The translations under genes and the position numbers were made by a program. Shown here piece by piece: positions 9,656 to 18,893 of a DNA stretch of 35,994 bases. The stretch covers positions 1 through 35,994 of the forward strand of contig JAFNAS010000024.1 in the NCBI GenBank assembly GCA_017860295.1. The letters run 5' to 3'. Position 1 is the stretch's first letter, and every line of letters starts with the position of its first letter. Under the pieces are notes generated by a model. It was not told the DNA's origin. It saw only the letters and a program-made list of their open reading frames with translations, and searched no databases. This stretch comes from Bacteroidota bacterium. Its GTDB lineage: Bacteria > Bacteroidota > Bacteroidia > Bacteroidales > Paludibacteraceae.

Positions 9656-10203
9656 TGAGTACAACCAACAGTCTTAAAAACGACTATAAGGAACGCATTG
9701 TTCCTGCTTTGATGAAGGAGTTTGGTTACAAGTCGATTATGCAGGTACCTCATCTCGAAAAAATCGTTCTCAACCAAGGTTTGGGAATCGCTGTTGCCGA
9801 TAAGAAAATTATCGATACAGCCGTTAACGAGATGACTGCAATAACCGGACAGAAAGCTGTTGCCACACTTTCTCGCAAGGATATTTCAAACTTCAAGTTG
9901 CGTAAACAAATGCCCATCGGCGTACGTGTTACTCTTCGTAACGAAAACATGTACGAATTTCTGGAACGTTTGGTTCGCGTAGCTTTGCCTCGTATCCGTG
10001 ACTTCAAAGGGATTGAAAGTAAATTGGATGGCAGTGGTAATTATACCCTGGGTATTCAAGAACAGATCATTTTCCCTGAAATTAACATCGACGGCATCTC
10101 TCGCCTGTTGGGTATGAACATCACTTTTGTGACATCGGCCAAAACAGACGAAGAAGGTTTCTCTTTGTTGAAACAGTTTGGTTTACCTTTTAAGCACAAC
10201 TAA
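9655..10203 (+). CDS. rplE: 50S ribosomal protein L5
   Basis: The 182-residue product is L5, which binds 5S rRNA and contacts P-site tRNA. Typical segments are [14 protein letters not shown] near residue 30, [14 protein letters not shown] near 82 and the C-terminal [13 protein letters not shown]. It is coupled to rplX by a one-base overlap and precedes rpsN by 14 bp. Confidence 0.98.
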   Translation: MSTTNSLKNDYKERIVPALMKEFGYKSIMQVPHLEKIVLNQGLGIAVADKKIIDTAVNEMTAITGQKAVATLSRKDISNFKLRKQMPIGVRVTLRNENMYEFLERLVRVALPRIRDFKGIESKLDGSGNYTLGIQEQIIFPEINIDGISRLLGMNITFVTSAKTDEEGFSLLKQFGLPFKHN

Positions 10204-10217
10204 TTAAAGAAGATACA

Positions 10218-10487
10218 ATGGCAAAAGAATCAATGAAAGCTCGTGAGGTACGTAGAGCAAAATTATGTGCTAAATACGCTACAAAGCGTGAACAACTCAA
10301 AAAAGAGGGCAACTACGAAGCTTTGCAAGCACTTCCTAAAAATGCATCTCCTGTTCGTCAGCATAATCGTTGCAAACTGACAGGTCGCCCTAAAGGTTAC
10401 ATGCGCATCTTCGGAATTTCGCGTATTCAGTTCCGCGAAATGGCTTCTGCAGGCTTAATTCCGGGTGTAAAAAAGGCAAGCTGGTAA
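10218..10487 (+). CDS. rpsN: 30S ribosomal protein S14 (zinc-free type)
   Basis: The 89-residue product is S14 of the longer C-minus class: it lacks the paired CxxC zinc ligands of the 61-residue form, with only isolated cysteines. The conserved end is [19 protein letters not shown] followed by [15 protein letters not shown]. It is followed by an unusually large 195-bp gap before rpsH, which holds a promoter-like element. Confidence 0.97.
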   Translation: MAKESMKAREVRRAKLCAKYATKREQLKKEGNYEALQALPKNASPVRQHNRCKLTGRPKGYMRIFGISRIQFREMASAGLIPGVKKASW

Positions 10488-10536
10488 CCAGTTTGTATAG
10501 CATTCAGGAGTCAGTCGTAATAAACTTGCGTTAATG

Positions 10537-10576
10537 TTGTTTAATTCGGGGAAAAACACTATTTTTGTGCCCCGAA
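10537..10576 (+). promoter_or_regulatory. Internal promoter with overlapping inverted repeat before rpsH
   Basis: TTG at 10537-10539 and TATTTTTG at 10560-10567 are separated by 20 nt, fitting the Bacteroides promoter pattern. A perfect 7-bp inverted repeat, TTCGGGG at 10545-10551 and CCCCGAA at 10570-10576, straddles the -7 box and the expected start site. This could supply transcription from rpsH onward and might be controlled by a protein or hairpin at the repeat. The leader to rpsH would be about 110 nt. Confidence 0.55.
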
Positions 10577-10682
10577 ATAGGCATAATGCAGGTTTATGCA
10601 TTCTGATTTTTTTAGAGTTGCATTTTATATAAGCGTGATAAATATTGTCCGGGCAGGCCGGATTAATTTAAAACAAATCAAT

Positions 10683-11078
10683 ATGACAGATCCAATAGCA
10701 GATTATTTAACGAGACTGCGGAATGCCATCAGAGCAGGCCACCGTGTGGTGGAAATTCCAGCCTCGAACTTGAAAAAAGAAATCACTAAGATTCTTTTAG
10801 AAAAAGGGTACATTTTGAACTTCAAATTTGTAGAAGATGGTCCTCAGGGATCTATCAAAATTGCCTTAAAGTATGACCCTGTTCACAAGGTCAATGCAAT
10901 CAAACAACTCGTACGTATTTCGTCACCGGGTTTACGTCAATATGCAGGTCACAAAGAGTTGCCCCGTGTATTGAACGGATTAGGCATCGCCATCCTCTCT
11001 ACATCGAAAGGTGTTATGACAGACAAAGAAGCCCGCGATTTGAATATCGGAGGCGAAGTTTTATGTTATGTTTATTAA
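10683..11078 (+). CDS. rpsH: 30S ribosomal protein S8
   Basis: The 131-residue product starting [15 protein letters not shown] is S8, the binder of 16S helix 21 and, in E. coli, the repressor of the spc operon. The frame is open further upstream to 10596, but that extension has no family similarity, so the ATG at 10683 is used. The C-terminal signature [20 protein letters not shown] is present. It follows the 195-bp promoter-bearing gap. Confidence 0.97.
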   Translation: MTDPIADYLTRLRNAIRAGHRVVEIPASNLKKEITKILLEKGYILNFKFVEDGPQGSIKIALKYDPVHKVNAIKQLVRISSPGLRQYAGHKELPRVLNGLGIAILSTSKGVMTDKEARDLNIGGEVLCYVY

Positions 11079-11083
11079 TTAAG

Positions 11084-11089
11084 AGGAGG
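11084..11089 (+). promoter_or_regulatory. rplF: Perfect Shine-Dalgarno site for rplF
   Basis: AGGAGG at 11084-11089 lies 7 nt before the rplF ATG at 11097. A perfect anti-16S complement is unusual among the A/T-rich leaders of this window and of the phylum. Confidence 0.6.
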
Positions 11090-11096
11090 ATTACAG

Positions 11097-11651
11097 ATGT
11101 CAAGAATTGGAAAATTACCTATAAGCCTTCCTAAAGGTGTAACAGTTGCCGTTAAAGATAACGTAGTTACCGTAAAAGGACCCAAAGGAGAACTCTCTCA
11201 AGAAATTAATCCTATCATCACTGTGGCTCAGCAAGACGATCAGATCGTTGTAACTCGTCCCAATGATGAAAAGGAGAGCCGCGCAATGCACGGTCTTTAT
11301 CGTTCACTGATCCACAACATGGTTGTTGGAGTGTCGGAAGGTTACCGCAAACAACTCGAATTGGTTGGTGTTGGTTATCGTGTTTCAAACAATGGAAATC
11401 TCCTTGAGTTTGCATTGGGATATACGCATAACATTCACATGATGTTGCCTCCCGAAATTAAAGTGGAGACTAAGAGCGAACGTAACCAGAATCCGTTGCT
11501 TATGCTGGAAAGCTGCGACAAGCAACTGATCGGTCAGATTTGTGCAAAAATCCGCTCGTTCCGTAAACCTGAGCCTTACAAAGGAAAAGGTATTAAGTTT
11601 GTAGGCGAAGTCATTCGTCGTAAAGCTGGTAAATCGGCAGGTGCAAAATAA
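11097..11651 (+). CDS. rplF: 50S ribosomal protein L6
   Basis: The 184-residue product is L6, with two related domains that bind near the sarcin-ricin loop. The start MSRIGKLPISLPKGV and the C-terminal KIRSFRKPEPYKGKGIKF segment near residues 152-169 are diagnostic. It has an AGGAGG site 7 nt upstream and is 18 bp after rpsH. Confidence 0.98.
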   Translation: MSRIGKLPISLPKGVTVAVKDNVVTVKGPKGELSQEINPIITVAQQDDQIVVTRPNDEKESRAMHGLYRSLIHNMVVGVSEGYRKQLELVGVGYRVSNNGNLLEFALGYTHNIHMMLPPEIKVETKSERNQNPLLMLESCDKQLIGQICAKIRSFRKPEPYKGKGIKFVGEVIRRKAGKSAGAK

Positions 11652-11672
11652 TTTTTTGAAATTTAAAGAGTT

Positions 11673-12017
11673 ATGATTAAGAAAATTGAACGTAGAATCA
11701 AGATAAAAGCACATATCCGCAGTAAAATTGCCGGAACTGCCGAAAGACCCCGTTTGTCGGTATTCAGAAGCAACAAACAAATTTATGTGCAAGTTATAGA
11801 TGACAAATCAGGCAAAACCCTTGCTGCCGCTTCTTCATTAGCTATTGTTGAAAAATTGGCCAAAAAGGAACAAGCCGCAAAAGTGGGCGAATTGATCGCA
11901 AAGAACGCACAGGCAGCCGGTGTAACCGAAGTTATCTTCGATCGTAATGGCTATCTGTACCACGGTAGAGTAAAAGAATTGGCAGAAGCCGCACGTAACG
12001 CAGGACTTAAATTTTAA
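11673..12017 (+). CDS. rplR: 50S ribosomal protein L18
   Basis: The 114-residue product is L18, which binds 5S rRNA with L5. Family motifs are [20 protein letters not shown] near residue 28 and the end [22 protein letters not shown]. It lies 5 bp before rpsE. Confidence 0.97.
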   Translation: MIKKIERRIKIKAHIRSKIAGTAERPRLSVFRSNKQIYVQVIDDKSGKTLAAASSLAIVEKLAKKEQAAKVGELIAKNAQAAGVTEVIFDRNGYLYHGRVKELAEAARNAGLKF

Positions 12018-12022
12018 TCACT

Positions 12023-12541
12023 ATGGCAGGAATAAATAATAAAGTTAAATCAACCAACGATTTAGAATTAAAAGACAGATTAGTTGCCATCAATCGTGTA
12101 ACTAAAGTTACCAAAGGTGGTCGTGCATTTAGTTTCGCGGCTATCGTAGTCGTCGGCAATGAAGATGGTATTGTTGGTTGGGGCTTGGGAAAAGCCAGCG
12201 AAGTAACAGCTGCCATTGCGAAAGGGGTAGAAGCTGCAAAGAAAAACCTGATTAAAGTACCTGTGTTGAAAGGAACCATTCCTCACCAACAGGCTGCAAA
12301 ATTTGGTGGTGCAGAAGTGTATCTTCAACCTGCATCTCACGGTACTGGAGTAAAAGCCGGTGGTGCTATGCGTGCTGTACTCGAAAGCGTTGGTATTACC
12401 GACGTATTAGCAAAATCGAAAGGTTCGTCGAACCCTCACAATTTGGTGAAAGCAACAATGGAAGCGCTGGCAGAATTGCGTGATGCAGCTACTGTAGCAA
12501 CCAACCGTGGTATTTCACTTGAAAAAGTATTCAAAGGCTAA
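12023..12541 (+). CDS. rpsE: 30S ribosomal protein S5
   Basis: The 172-residue product is S5, involved in decoding accuracy and the mRNA entry channel. The double-stranded RNA-binding-like N-terminal domain shows [15 protein letters not shown] near residue 31 and [15 protein letters not shown] near 52; the C-terminal domain has [16 protein letters not shown] near 133. It is 11 bp before rpmD. Confidence 0.98.
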   Translation: MAGINNKVKSTNDLELKDRLVAINRVTKVTKGGRAFSFAAIVVVGNEDGIVGWGLGKASEVTAAIAKGVEAAKKNLIKVPVLKGTIPHQQAAKFGGAEVYLQPASHGTGVKAGGAMRAVLESVGITDVLAKSKGSSNPHNLVKATMEALAELRDAATVATNRGISLEKVFKG

Positions 12542-12552
12542 AAAGTACTACT

Positions 12553-12729
12553 ATGGCAACTATTAAAATAAAACAAGTTAAGAGTAAAATTAATTGTCCC
12601 AAGGTTCAGAAACTGACTCTGGAGGCTTTAGGTTTGAAAAAAGTAAATGCCGTTGTCGAGCATGAAGATACCCCTTCCATTTTGGGAATGGTAAACAAGG
12701 TGAGACATTTGGTAGTAGTAGAGAAATAA
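12553..12729 (+). CDS. rpmD: 50S ribosomal protein L30
   Basis: Reading from ATG 12553 gives a 58-residue protein beginning MATIKIKQVKSKINCP and ending MVNKVRHLVVVEK, a standard-length L30. It contains the family pattern of a short beta strand, then KVQKLTLEALGLKKVN, then the SILGMVNKV helix. Its position between rpsE and rplO is the conserved spc order. Confidence 0.96.
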   Translation: MATIKIKQVKSKINCPKVQKLTLEALGLKKVNAVVEHEDTPSILGMVNKVRHLVVVEK

Positions 12730-12761
12730 ATTGTTTAATACGCTTAATATAACATACATAT

Positions 12762-13208
12762 ATGGATTTAAGTAATTTGACACCTGCAAAAGGATCCGTT
12801 AAGGTAAGAAAAAGAATAGGTCGTGGTACCGGTTCCGGTTTAGGAGGTACAGCTACTCGTGGTCTTAATGGAGCTCAATCCCGTTCAGGTTATAAGAAAA
12901 AAATCGGTTTTGAAGGAGGGCAGATGCCTTTGCAACGCCGTTTGCCCAAATTCGGGTTTAAGAATATAAGTCGTGTTGAATACAAACCGATTAACCTTGC
13001 CACTTTACAAATTTTAGCCGACGCTACAAAACTGACCAAGATTGGTGTTGCCGAATTGCTTCAGGCCGGAGTTATTGCAAAGAATGACCTTGTGAAGATC
13101 TTAGGCAACGGTACATTAAGTGCAAAACTTCAGGTAGAGGCCAATGCATTTTCAAAATCGGCAGAAGAAGCTATCGTAGCAGCAGGTGGAACAGTGGTAA
13201 AATTGTAA
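12762..13208 (+). CDS. rplO: 50S ribosomal protein L15
   Basis: The 148-residue product is L15, a late 50S assembly protein. The glycine/arginine-rich N-terminal extension with RKRIGRGTGSGLGGTATRG near residues 17-35 and GFEGGQMPLQRRLPKFGF near 49 are characteristic. It precedes secY by 4 bp. Confidence 0.97.
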   Translation: MDLSNLTPAKGSVKVRKRIGRGTGSGLGGTATRGLNGAQSRSGYKKKIGFEGGQMPLQRRLPKFGFKNISRVEYKPINLATLQILADATKLTKIGVAELLQAGVIAKNDLVKILGNGTLSAKLQVEANAFSKSAEEAIVAAGGTVVKL

Positions 13209-13212
13209 TCCG

Positions 13213-14556
13213 ATGAAACGTTTTATTGAAACACTCCAAAATATTTGGAAGATAGAGGACCTTAGAAAACGCCTGATAACCACCATACTTTTTGTATTGG
13301 TTTATCGTTTTGGGTCATACATAGTATTACCTGGAATCAACCCAGCAAATCTTGAAGCTCTTCAAAATCAAACTTCAGGTGGTTTGCTTGGCTTGTTGGA
13401 TATGTTTTCGGGTGGTGCGTTTTCTCACGCTTCTATTTTTGCTTTGGGGATTATGCCTTACATTTCTGCATCCATTGTGGTACAGTTGTTGGGTATTGCA
13501 GTTCCTTATTTCCAAAAAATGCAACGTGAAGGCGAGAGCGGAAGAAAAAAAATGAATCAGATCACACGTTATCTGACAGTTCTGATTTTATTGTTCCAAT
13601 CTCCGGCCTATTTGGTCAACCTTAGCGTTCAACTGGGACATGTTGGAGCCGCTCTTCCGCAGAGCTTCTGGTTTCAAATTACATCAGTCGTCATCTTGAC
13701 TGCCGGTAGTATGTTTATCATGTGGTTGGGAGAAAGAATTACCGACAAAGGTGTTGGTAATGGCATCTCTTTCATCATCATGATCGGTATTATCGCACGT
13801 TTCCCGACTGCAATTGTACAGGAGTTTGCTTCTCGCTTAGGTGACGCAGCCGGTGGTTTGGTGATGTTTATCGGAGAAATAGTTTGTCTATTGTTCGTTA
13901 TCGGACTGTGTATTTTACTTGTTCAGGGAACTCGTAAAGTGCCTGTTCAATATGCAAAACGTGTTGTCGGAAACAAACAATATGGTGGCGTACGTCAGTA
14001 TATTCCTTTGAAAGTGAATGCTGCCAACGTAATGCCGATTATTTTTGCTCAGGCAATCATGTTTATTCCAATTACTTTAGTAGGTTTTTCGCATTCGGAA
14101 GCTGCAAGTGGACTGGTAAGTGCCTTTACCGATAACTCGGGATTTTGGTACAACTTTGTCTTTGCCGTTTTGATTATTGCATTTACTTATTTTTATACTG
14201 CTATTACTATCAACCCGACTCAGATGGCTGAAGAGATGAAACGTAATAACGGTTTTATTCCGGGTGTTAAGCCTGGTAAGAAAACAGCAGAATACCTCGA
14301 TGAAATAATGTCGCGCATTACTTTACCTGGATCATTCTTCCTTGCCTTGGTAGCTATTTTACCGGCATTTGCAAGAATCGCAGGAGTAAGTACCAGTTTT
14401 GCTCAGTTCTATGGAGGAACTTCATTGTTGATCTTGGTAGGTGTTGTTTTGGATACACTACAACAAATTGAAAGCCGCTTGTTAATGCGTCATTATGACG
14501 GTTTGATGAAATCAGGCAGAATAAAAGGACGCACCGGCAACATTTCGGCTTATTAA
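13213..14556 (+). CDS. secY: Preprotein translocase channel subunit SecY
   Basis: The 447-residue membrane protein is the SecYEG channel for export and insertion of proteins. About ten hydrophobic segments can be counted, and the conserved N-terminal region with LPGINP (near 39) and GGAFSHASIFALGIMPYISASI (near 67) is present, as are GNGISFIIMIGI (near 187) and the cytosolic loop NPTQMAEEMKRNNGFIPGVKPG (near 335). The gene is in its classical spc-operon position after rplO. Confidence 0.98.
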   Translation: MKRFIETLQNIWKIEDLRKRLITTILFVLVYRFGSYIVLPGINPANLEALQNQTSGGLLGLLDMFSGGAFSHASIFALGIMPYISASIVVQLLGIAVPYFQKMQREGESGRKKMNQITRYLTVLILLFQSPAYLVNLSVQLGHVGAALPQSFWFQITSVVILTAGSMFIMWLGERITDKGVGNGISFIIMIGIIARFPTAIVQEFASRLGDAAGGLVMFIGEIVCLLFVIGLCILLVQGTRKVPVQYAKRVVGNKQYGGVRQYIPLKVNAANVMPIIFAQAIMFIPITLVGFSHSEAASGLVSAFTDNSGFWYNFVFAVLIIAFTYFYTAITINPTQMAEEMKRNNGFIPGVKPGKKTAEYLDEIMSRITLPGSFFLALVAILPAFARIAGVSTSFAQFYGGTSLLILVGVVLDTLQQIESRLLMRHYDGLMKSGRIKGRTGNISAY

Positions 14557-14569
14557 TAATAAGCAAGAG

Positions 14570-15349
14570 ATGATATATCTCAAAACAGAGGAAGAAATTG
14601 AGCTACTTCGCCAAAGTAATTTGATTGTATCAAGAACTTTGGCTGAAGTAGCTAAGTTAATTACTCCAGGTGTTTCGACTCTGGAGCTTGATAAAGTGGC
14701 AGAGACCTGCATCAGAGATCATGGTGCAATACCTACATTCTTGGGTTATGCAGGATTTCCAAACACTTTATGTACTTCGGTTAACGATCAGGTAGTGCAC
14801 GGTATTCCTTCGAAAGATGCAGTCTTGAAAGAGGGTGATGTTATTTCGGTTGACTGTGGCGCAACAAAGGATGGATTTGTGGGTGACTCCGCATATACAT
14901 TTTGCGTTGGTGAAGTAACTGAAGATGTAAAGCAATTATTGAGAGTGACGAAAGAGTCGCTTTATATGGGTATTGAACAAGCCATTAATGGAAATCGTTT
15001 GGGTGATGTTGGTTATGCTATTCAATCGCATTGTGAAAAGCATGGATACGGAGTGATCCGCGAAATGGTTGGTCATGGTGTGGGTAAAGAGATGCACGAA
15101 GACCCTCAGGTTCCTAATACAGGACGTAGGGGTAACGGTGTTCGTCTTAAAAATGGGATGACGATAGCCATTGAACCGATGATTGCTATGGGTTCATACC
15201 GACTTTTTTTTGAAAAAGACGGTTGGACTACCCGAACCATTGATGGTAAATATGCAGCACATTTCGAACACTCGATAGCTATCCGTGACGGAAAAGCTGA
15301 TATTCTTTCTACCTTTGATTATGTAGAAGAAGTGGTCGGTAAATTGTAA
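14570..15349 (+). CDS. map: Type I methionine aminopeptidase
   Basis: The 259-residue enzyme removes initiator methionine from nascent proteins. All five metal ligands of the pita-bread fold are visible: Asp95, Asp106, His169, Glu202 and Glu233, with the substrate-contacting His77 in VVHGIP. There is no N-terminal extension, so it is the short type Ia form like E. coli. Its location between secY and infA is common in Bacteroidota and Gram-positive bacteria, and links start-methionine removal to ribosome synthesis. Confidence 0.97.
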   Translation: MIYLKTEEEIELLRQSNLIVSRTLAEVAKLITPGVSTLELDKVAETCIRDHGAIPTFLGYAGFPNTLCTSVNDQVVHGIPSKDAVLKEGDVISVDCGATKDGFVGDSAYTFCVGEVTEDVKQLLRVTKESLYMGIEQAINGNRLGDVGYAIQSHCEKHGYGVIREMVGHGVGKEMHEDPQVPNTGRRGNGVRLKNGMTIAIEPMIAMGSYRLFFEKDGWTTRTIDGKYAAHFEHSIAIRDGKADILSTFDYVEEVVGKL

Positions 15350-15375
15350 CAAACAATAGATTAAATAGACGTTTT

Positions 15376-15594
15376 ATGCCTAAACAATCTGCTATTGAGC
15401 AAGATGGAACCATAACCGAAGCATTGTCGAATGCTATGTTTCGTGTAGAACTCGAAAACGGACATGTTATCACAGCTCATATTTCCGGTAAAATGCGTAT
15501 GCACTATATCAAAATCCTACCGGGCGATAGAGTACGTGTTGAGATGTCACCGTATGATTTATCAAAAGGAAGAATTTCATTCAGGTATAAATAA
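15376..15594 (+). CDS. infA: Translation initiation factor IF-1
   Basis: The 72-residue OB-fold protein starts [19 protein letters not shown] and has the conserved [20 protein letters not shown] and [20 protein letters not shown] segments. Length equals the family norm. It binds the 30S A site during initiation. It lies 26 bp after map and 45 bp before rpmJ. Confidence 0.98.
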   Translation: MPKQSAIEQDGTITEALSNAMFRVELENGHVITAHISGKMRMHYIKILPGDRVRVEMSPYDLSKGRISFRYK

Positions 15595-15639
15595 ACCTGA
15601 TCTTATCGCAACAGCAAACATTGCAAATATTTATACAAC

Positions 15640-15756
15640 ATGAAAGTAAAAGCATCCATTAAAAAACGTACGCCCGAATGTAAAATCGTGAGACGTAAAG
15701 GGCGTTTGTATGTAATCAACAAAAAGAATCCTAAGTTCAAACAACGTCAGGGATAA
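15640..15756 (+). CDS. rpmJ: 50S ribosomal protein L36 (zinc-free type)
   Basis: ATG 15640 opens a 38-residue frame starting [20 protein letters not shown] and ending NPKFKQRQG. The Zn-binding form of L36 has three Cys and one His; here only one Cys (in TPECK) remains and the His is Phe, so this is the zinc-independent form. It lies between infA and rpsM as usual. Confidence 0.96.
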   Translation: MKVKASIKKRTPECKIVRRKGRLYVINKKNPKFKQRQG

Positions 15757-15774
15757 TATTTTAATTTTAAGTAT

Positions 15775-16155
15775 ATGGCTATAAGAATCGTTGGAGTAGA
15801 TTTGCCTCAAAACAAAAGAGGCGAAGTTGGACTGACTTATATCTACGGAGTAGGTCGCAGTAGCGCAAAACAAATTTTGGAAGAAGCCGGTGTTGATTTA
15901 GACACTAAGGTGAAGGATTGGACTGACGACCAAGCAGCTAAAATCCGTGAAATAATCGGAGCTAAGTTCAAAGTAGAAGGTGACCTTCGTTCAGAAGTTC
16001 AGCTGAACATCAAACGCTTAATGGATATCGGATGCTATCGTGGCGTACGTCACCGTCTGGGTTTGCCTTTGAGAGGTCAGAGCACAAAAAACAATGCTCG
16101 TACTCGTAAAGGAAAGAAGAAAACTGTTGCCAACAAGAAAAAAGCAACAAAGTAA
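15775..16155 (+). CDS. rpsM: 30S ribosomal protein S13
   Basis: The 126-residue product is S13, which contacts P-site tRNA and forms intersubunit bridges. [29 protein letters not shown] and the later [25 protein letters not shown] are diagnostic. The lysine-rich C-terminal tail is typical. It starts the alpha block. Confidence 0.98.
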   Translation: MAIRIVGVDLPQNKRGEVGLTYIYGVGRSSAKQILEEAGVDLDTKVKDWTDDQAAKIREIIGAKFKVEGDLRSEVQLNIKRLMDIGCYRGVRHRLGLPLRGQSTKNNARTRKGKKKTVANKKKATK

Positions 16156-16185
16156 GGTAATTAACTTAGCAAATATTTTTAGGAT

Positions 16186-16575
16186 ATGGCAAAGAAAACA
16201 GTTGCAACCAAAAAAAGAGTGGTTAAAGTTGACGGCGTAGGCCAGTTGCATGTTCACTCTTCATTCAATAATATTATTGTGACCCTTGCAAACGGTGACG
16301 GACAGGTAATTTCTTGGTCTTCTGCCGGTAAAATGGGTTTTAGAGGTTCTAAAAAGAACACTCCGTATGCTGCACAGATGGCAGCTCAAGATTGTGCCAA
16401 AGTTGCTTTTGACCTCGGTCTGAGAAAAGTAAAGGCGTACGTAAAAGGTCCAGGTAATGGTCGCGAATCAGCTATCAGAACCATTCACGGAGCTGGTATC
16501 GAAGTAACCGAAATTGTTGATGTTACTCCATTACCACACAACGGATGTCGCCCAGCTAAACGCAGAAGAGTATAA
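16186..16575 (+). CDS. rpsK: 30S ribosomal protein S11
   Basis: The 129-residue product is S11, part of the 30S platform near the mRNA exit. Conserved segments are [20 protein letters not shown] near residue 25 and the C-terminal [18 protein letters not shown], which contains the Asn-Gly pair that forms isoaspartate in E. coli. It is followed by a 128-bp gap before rpsD. Confidence 0.98.
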   Translation: MAKKTVATKKRVVKVDGVGQLHVHSSFNNIIVTLANGDGQVISWSSAGKMGFRGSKKNTPYAAQMAAQDCAKVAFDLGLRKVKAYVKGPGNGRESAIRTIHGAGIEVTEIVDVTPLPHNGCRPAKRRRV

Positions 16576-16616
16576 TAATCACCAACTTGTTCATTACCCG
16601 GCTAAAAGTGGATAAA

Positions 16617-16643
16617 GATTACAATTCTAACCTCTCTGTAATC
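16617..16643 (+). promoter_or_regulatory. Hairpin in the rpsK-rpsD gap
   Basis: GATTACA (16617-16623) and TGTAATC (16637-16643) can form a 7-bp stem with a 13-nt loop, 60 nt before rpsD. The 128-bp gap carries no clear promoter box. In E. coli, S4 represses the alpha operon through an mRNA pseudoknot before rpsM; a site before rpsD itself would be different. Function is inferred only from position. Confidence 0.35.
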
Positions 16644-16703
16644 GCGGCTGCACGGTAGGTCGAGTGTGATATAAGCAATAATAATCACAAAAATTTTGAA
16701 ATA

Positions 16704-17309
16704 ATGGCAAGATATACAGGCCCAAAAACAAGAATTTCACGTAAATTTGGAGAGCCGATTTTTGGCCCCGATAAAACGTTATCGAAGAAGAATTACCCTC
16801 CCGGACAACATGGAAATAACCGTCACAAAAAAACGTCTGAGTATGGTATTCAGCTTCGCGAAAAACAAAAAGCCAAATATACTTATGGCGTTTTAGAACG
16901 TCAATTCCGTTTGTTGTTTGAAAAAGCTCAACGTGCAAAAGGTATTACCGGTGAAATTTTGCTCCAGTTACTCGAAACTCGTTTGGACAATGTTGTTTTC
17001 CGTTTAGGTATGGCTCCTACACGTGCTGCTGCCCGCCAGTTGGTAAGCCATCGTCACATTACTGTCGATGGTGCTGTTGTGAATATTCCTTCATACCAGA
17101 TTAAAGCGGGTCAGGTTATCGGTGTACGCGAAAAGGACAAATCGATGGCTGTGATAGCCGATGCTTTGAACGGATTCAATCATAGCAAATATCCTTGGAT
17201 GGAGTGGGACAAAAGCAGTTTGTCTGGTAAATTCCTGCACCAACCCGAACGTGCTGACATCCCTGAAAACATTAAGGAGCAATTAATCGTCGAATTGTAT
17301 TCAAAATAA
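16704..17309 (+). CDS. rpsD: 30S ribosomal protein S4
   Basis: The 201-residue product is S4, the nucleator of the 16S 5' domain. It starts [21 protein letters not shown] and carries the S4 RNA-binding domain around residues 90-155, with [29 protein letters not shown]. It has no cysteines, so no N-terminal zinc site as in some Gram-positive S4 proteins. It lies 11 bp before rpoA. Confidence 0.98.
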   Translation: MARYTGPKTRISRKFGEPIFGPDKTLSKKNYPPGQHGNNRHKKTSEYGIQLREKQKAKYTYGVLERQFRLLFEKAQRAKGITGEILLQLLETRLDNVVFRLGMAPTRAAARQLVSHRHITVDGAVVNIPSYQIKAGQVIGVREKDKSMAVIADALNGFNHSKYPWMEWDKSSLSGKFLHQPERADIPENIKEQLIVELYSK

Positions 17310-17320
17310 TCCATTTATCC

Positions 17321-18313
17321 ATGTCTATATTAGCATTCCAAAAACCCGATAAGGTTATCATGCTTGAATCAGATGCTCAAAAGGGGATTTTTGAATTCCG
17401 TCCGCTTGAGCCTGGTTTTGGGATCACCATCGGAAATGCGTTGCGTCGTATCCTTCTTTCTTCACTGGAAGGTTTCGCCATCACATCTATCAAAATAGAT
17501 GGAGTTGAACACGAATTTGCTACCGTTCCGGGAGTAATGGAAGATGTGACAAACATTATCCTTAACTTGAAAAAGGTTCGTTTCAAACGCTGCGTGGATG
17601 ATGTTGAAAACGAAAAGGTAAGCATTGTTGTTTCTGGTAAAAGTACGTTTACCGCTGGAGATATCGGACGCTATTTGACTGGCTTCGTGGTTCTAAACCC
17701 AGACTTATTGATTTGCCGAATTGATCCGAATCATACGATGCAGATTGACCTGACAATCAATAAAGGAAGAGGTTATGTTCCGGCTGAAGAAAACAAAGTA
17801 GCAGGTTCTGAGGTAGATGTAATTCCTATTGATGCAATTTTTACGCCAATTGTCAATGTAAAATATGCAATTGAAAACTACCGTGTAGAACAAAAAACAG
17901 ACTACGAAAAGCTGATTTTTGAAGTTTCGACAGACGGTTCTATTAATCCTAAGGATGCCCTTCGCGAGTCGGCTAAAATCTTGATTCAGCACTTTATGTT
18001 GTTCTCCGACGAAAAAATTTCGCTGGAATCGACAGAAGAAAGTGTGGACGAAGAATTTGATGAAGAAGCATTACGTATGCGTCAGTTGTTGAAAACCAAA
18101 ATGGTTGATTTAGACCTTTCGGTTCGTGCTTTGAACTGTCTGAAAGCTGCCGATGTGGAGACATTGGGCCAATTGTGTGCTTTCAATCGTAATGATTTGT
18201 TGAAATTCCGCAATTTTGGTAAGAAATCCTTGAACGAATTGGATGAAAAGCTGGAATCGCTGAAACTTTCGTTCGGAATGGATTTGGCTAAGTATAAATT
18301 AGATAAAGAATAA
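17321..18313 (+). CDS. rpoA: DNA-directed RNA polymerase alpha subunit
   Basis: The 330-residue product is the alpha subunit, which dimerises to assemble the polymerase. The N-terminal domain (about 1-235) has [22 protein letters not shown] near residue 27, the dimer interface. The C-terminal domain (about 255-320) has [22 protein letters not shown] and [18 protein letters not shown], the helix-hairpin-helix that contacts DNA and regulators. Length and domain order are normal. Confidence 0.98.
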   Translation: MSILAFQKPDKVIMLESDAQKGIFEFRPLEPGFGITIGNALRRILLSSLEGFAITSIKIDGVEHEFATVPGVMEDVTNIILNLKKVRFKRCVDDVENEKVSIVVSGKSTFTAGDIGRYLTGFVVLNPDLLICRIDPNHTMQIDLTINKGRGYVPAEENKVAGSEVDVIPIDAIFTPIVNVKYAIENYRVEQKTDYEKLIFEVSTDGSINPKDALRESAKILIQHFMLFSDEKISLESTEESVDEEFDEEALRMRQLLKTKMVDLDLSVRALNCLKAADVETLGQLCAFNRNDLLKFRNFGKKSLNELDEKLESLKLSFGMDLAKYKLDKE

Positions 18314-18318
18314 CAGAA

Positions 18319-18816
18319 ATGAGACATAATAAGAAATTCAACCATTTAGGTCGTACGTCTTCGCACAGAAAAGCTATGTTGGCAAATATGGCTTGTTCGC
18401 TTATCAAACATAAACGTATTGCCACTACAACAGCTAAAGCAAAGGCTCTCCGTGTTTATATTGAACCGCTGTTGACAAAATCAAAAGACGACAATACGCA
18501 TTCTCGCCGAATTGTTTTCTCTTATTTGCAAAACAAAGAAGTGGTGACGGAATTATTCCGCGATATTGCTCAAAAAATAGCAACTCGTCCGGGTGGTTAT
18601 ACCCGAATTCTGAAAACAGGTTTCCGTTTAGGTGATGCTGCCGAAATGTGCATTATCGAATTGGTAGACTACAACGAAAACTTGTTGAAAACCAAAGAAG
18701 CTAAGAAAACTTCTCGTACACGTCGTGCCGGTAAAAAAGTTGCTGCTTCTGCAGCAGAGGTAGCTCCTGCAGCTGCACCAGCCGCCGAAACTAAAGAAGA
18801 AGCTGCAGCTGAATAA
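18319..18816 (+). CDS. rplQ: 50S ribosomal protein L17
   Basis: The first roughly 120 residues are standard L17 ([21 protein letters not shown], then [22 protein letters not shown]). A tail of about 45 residues follows that is rich in Ala, Glu and Lys and looks disordered; E. coli L17 is 127 residues, this one 165. Such tails are known in Bacteroidota L17. It is the last gene of the ribosomal block and is followed within 20 bp by a strong terminator. Confidence 0.97.
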   Translation: MRHNKKFNHLGRTSSHRKAMLANMACSLIKHKRIATTTAKAKALRVYIEPLLTKSKDDNTHSRRIVFSYLQNKEVVTELFRDIAQKIATRPGGYTRILKTGFRLGDAAEMCIIELVDYNENLLKTKEAKKTSRTRRAGKKVAASAAEVAPAAAPAAETKEEAAAE

Positions 18817-18833
18817 ACTGAGTTTTATTGACA

Positions 18834-18880
18834 AAAAAGAAGCCGCTCGAATCATTTTCGAGCGGCTTCTTTTTGTTTTT
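18834..18880. terminator. Bidirectional intrinsic terminator between rplQ and lpxA
   Basis: Arms 18834-18851 and 18857-18874 are perfectly complementary over 18 bp (core GAAGCCGCTCGAA) with a 5-nt loop, then a T-rich run to 18880. The complementary strand has the matching T-run, so it can stop both the ribosomal operon and the converging lpx operon, which ends 20 bp away. Confidence 0.93.
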
Positions 18881-18893
18881 TATAGAATAACCT

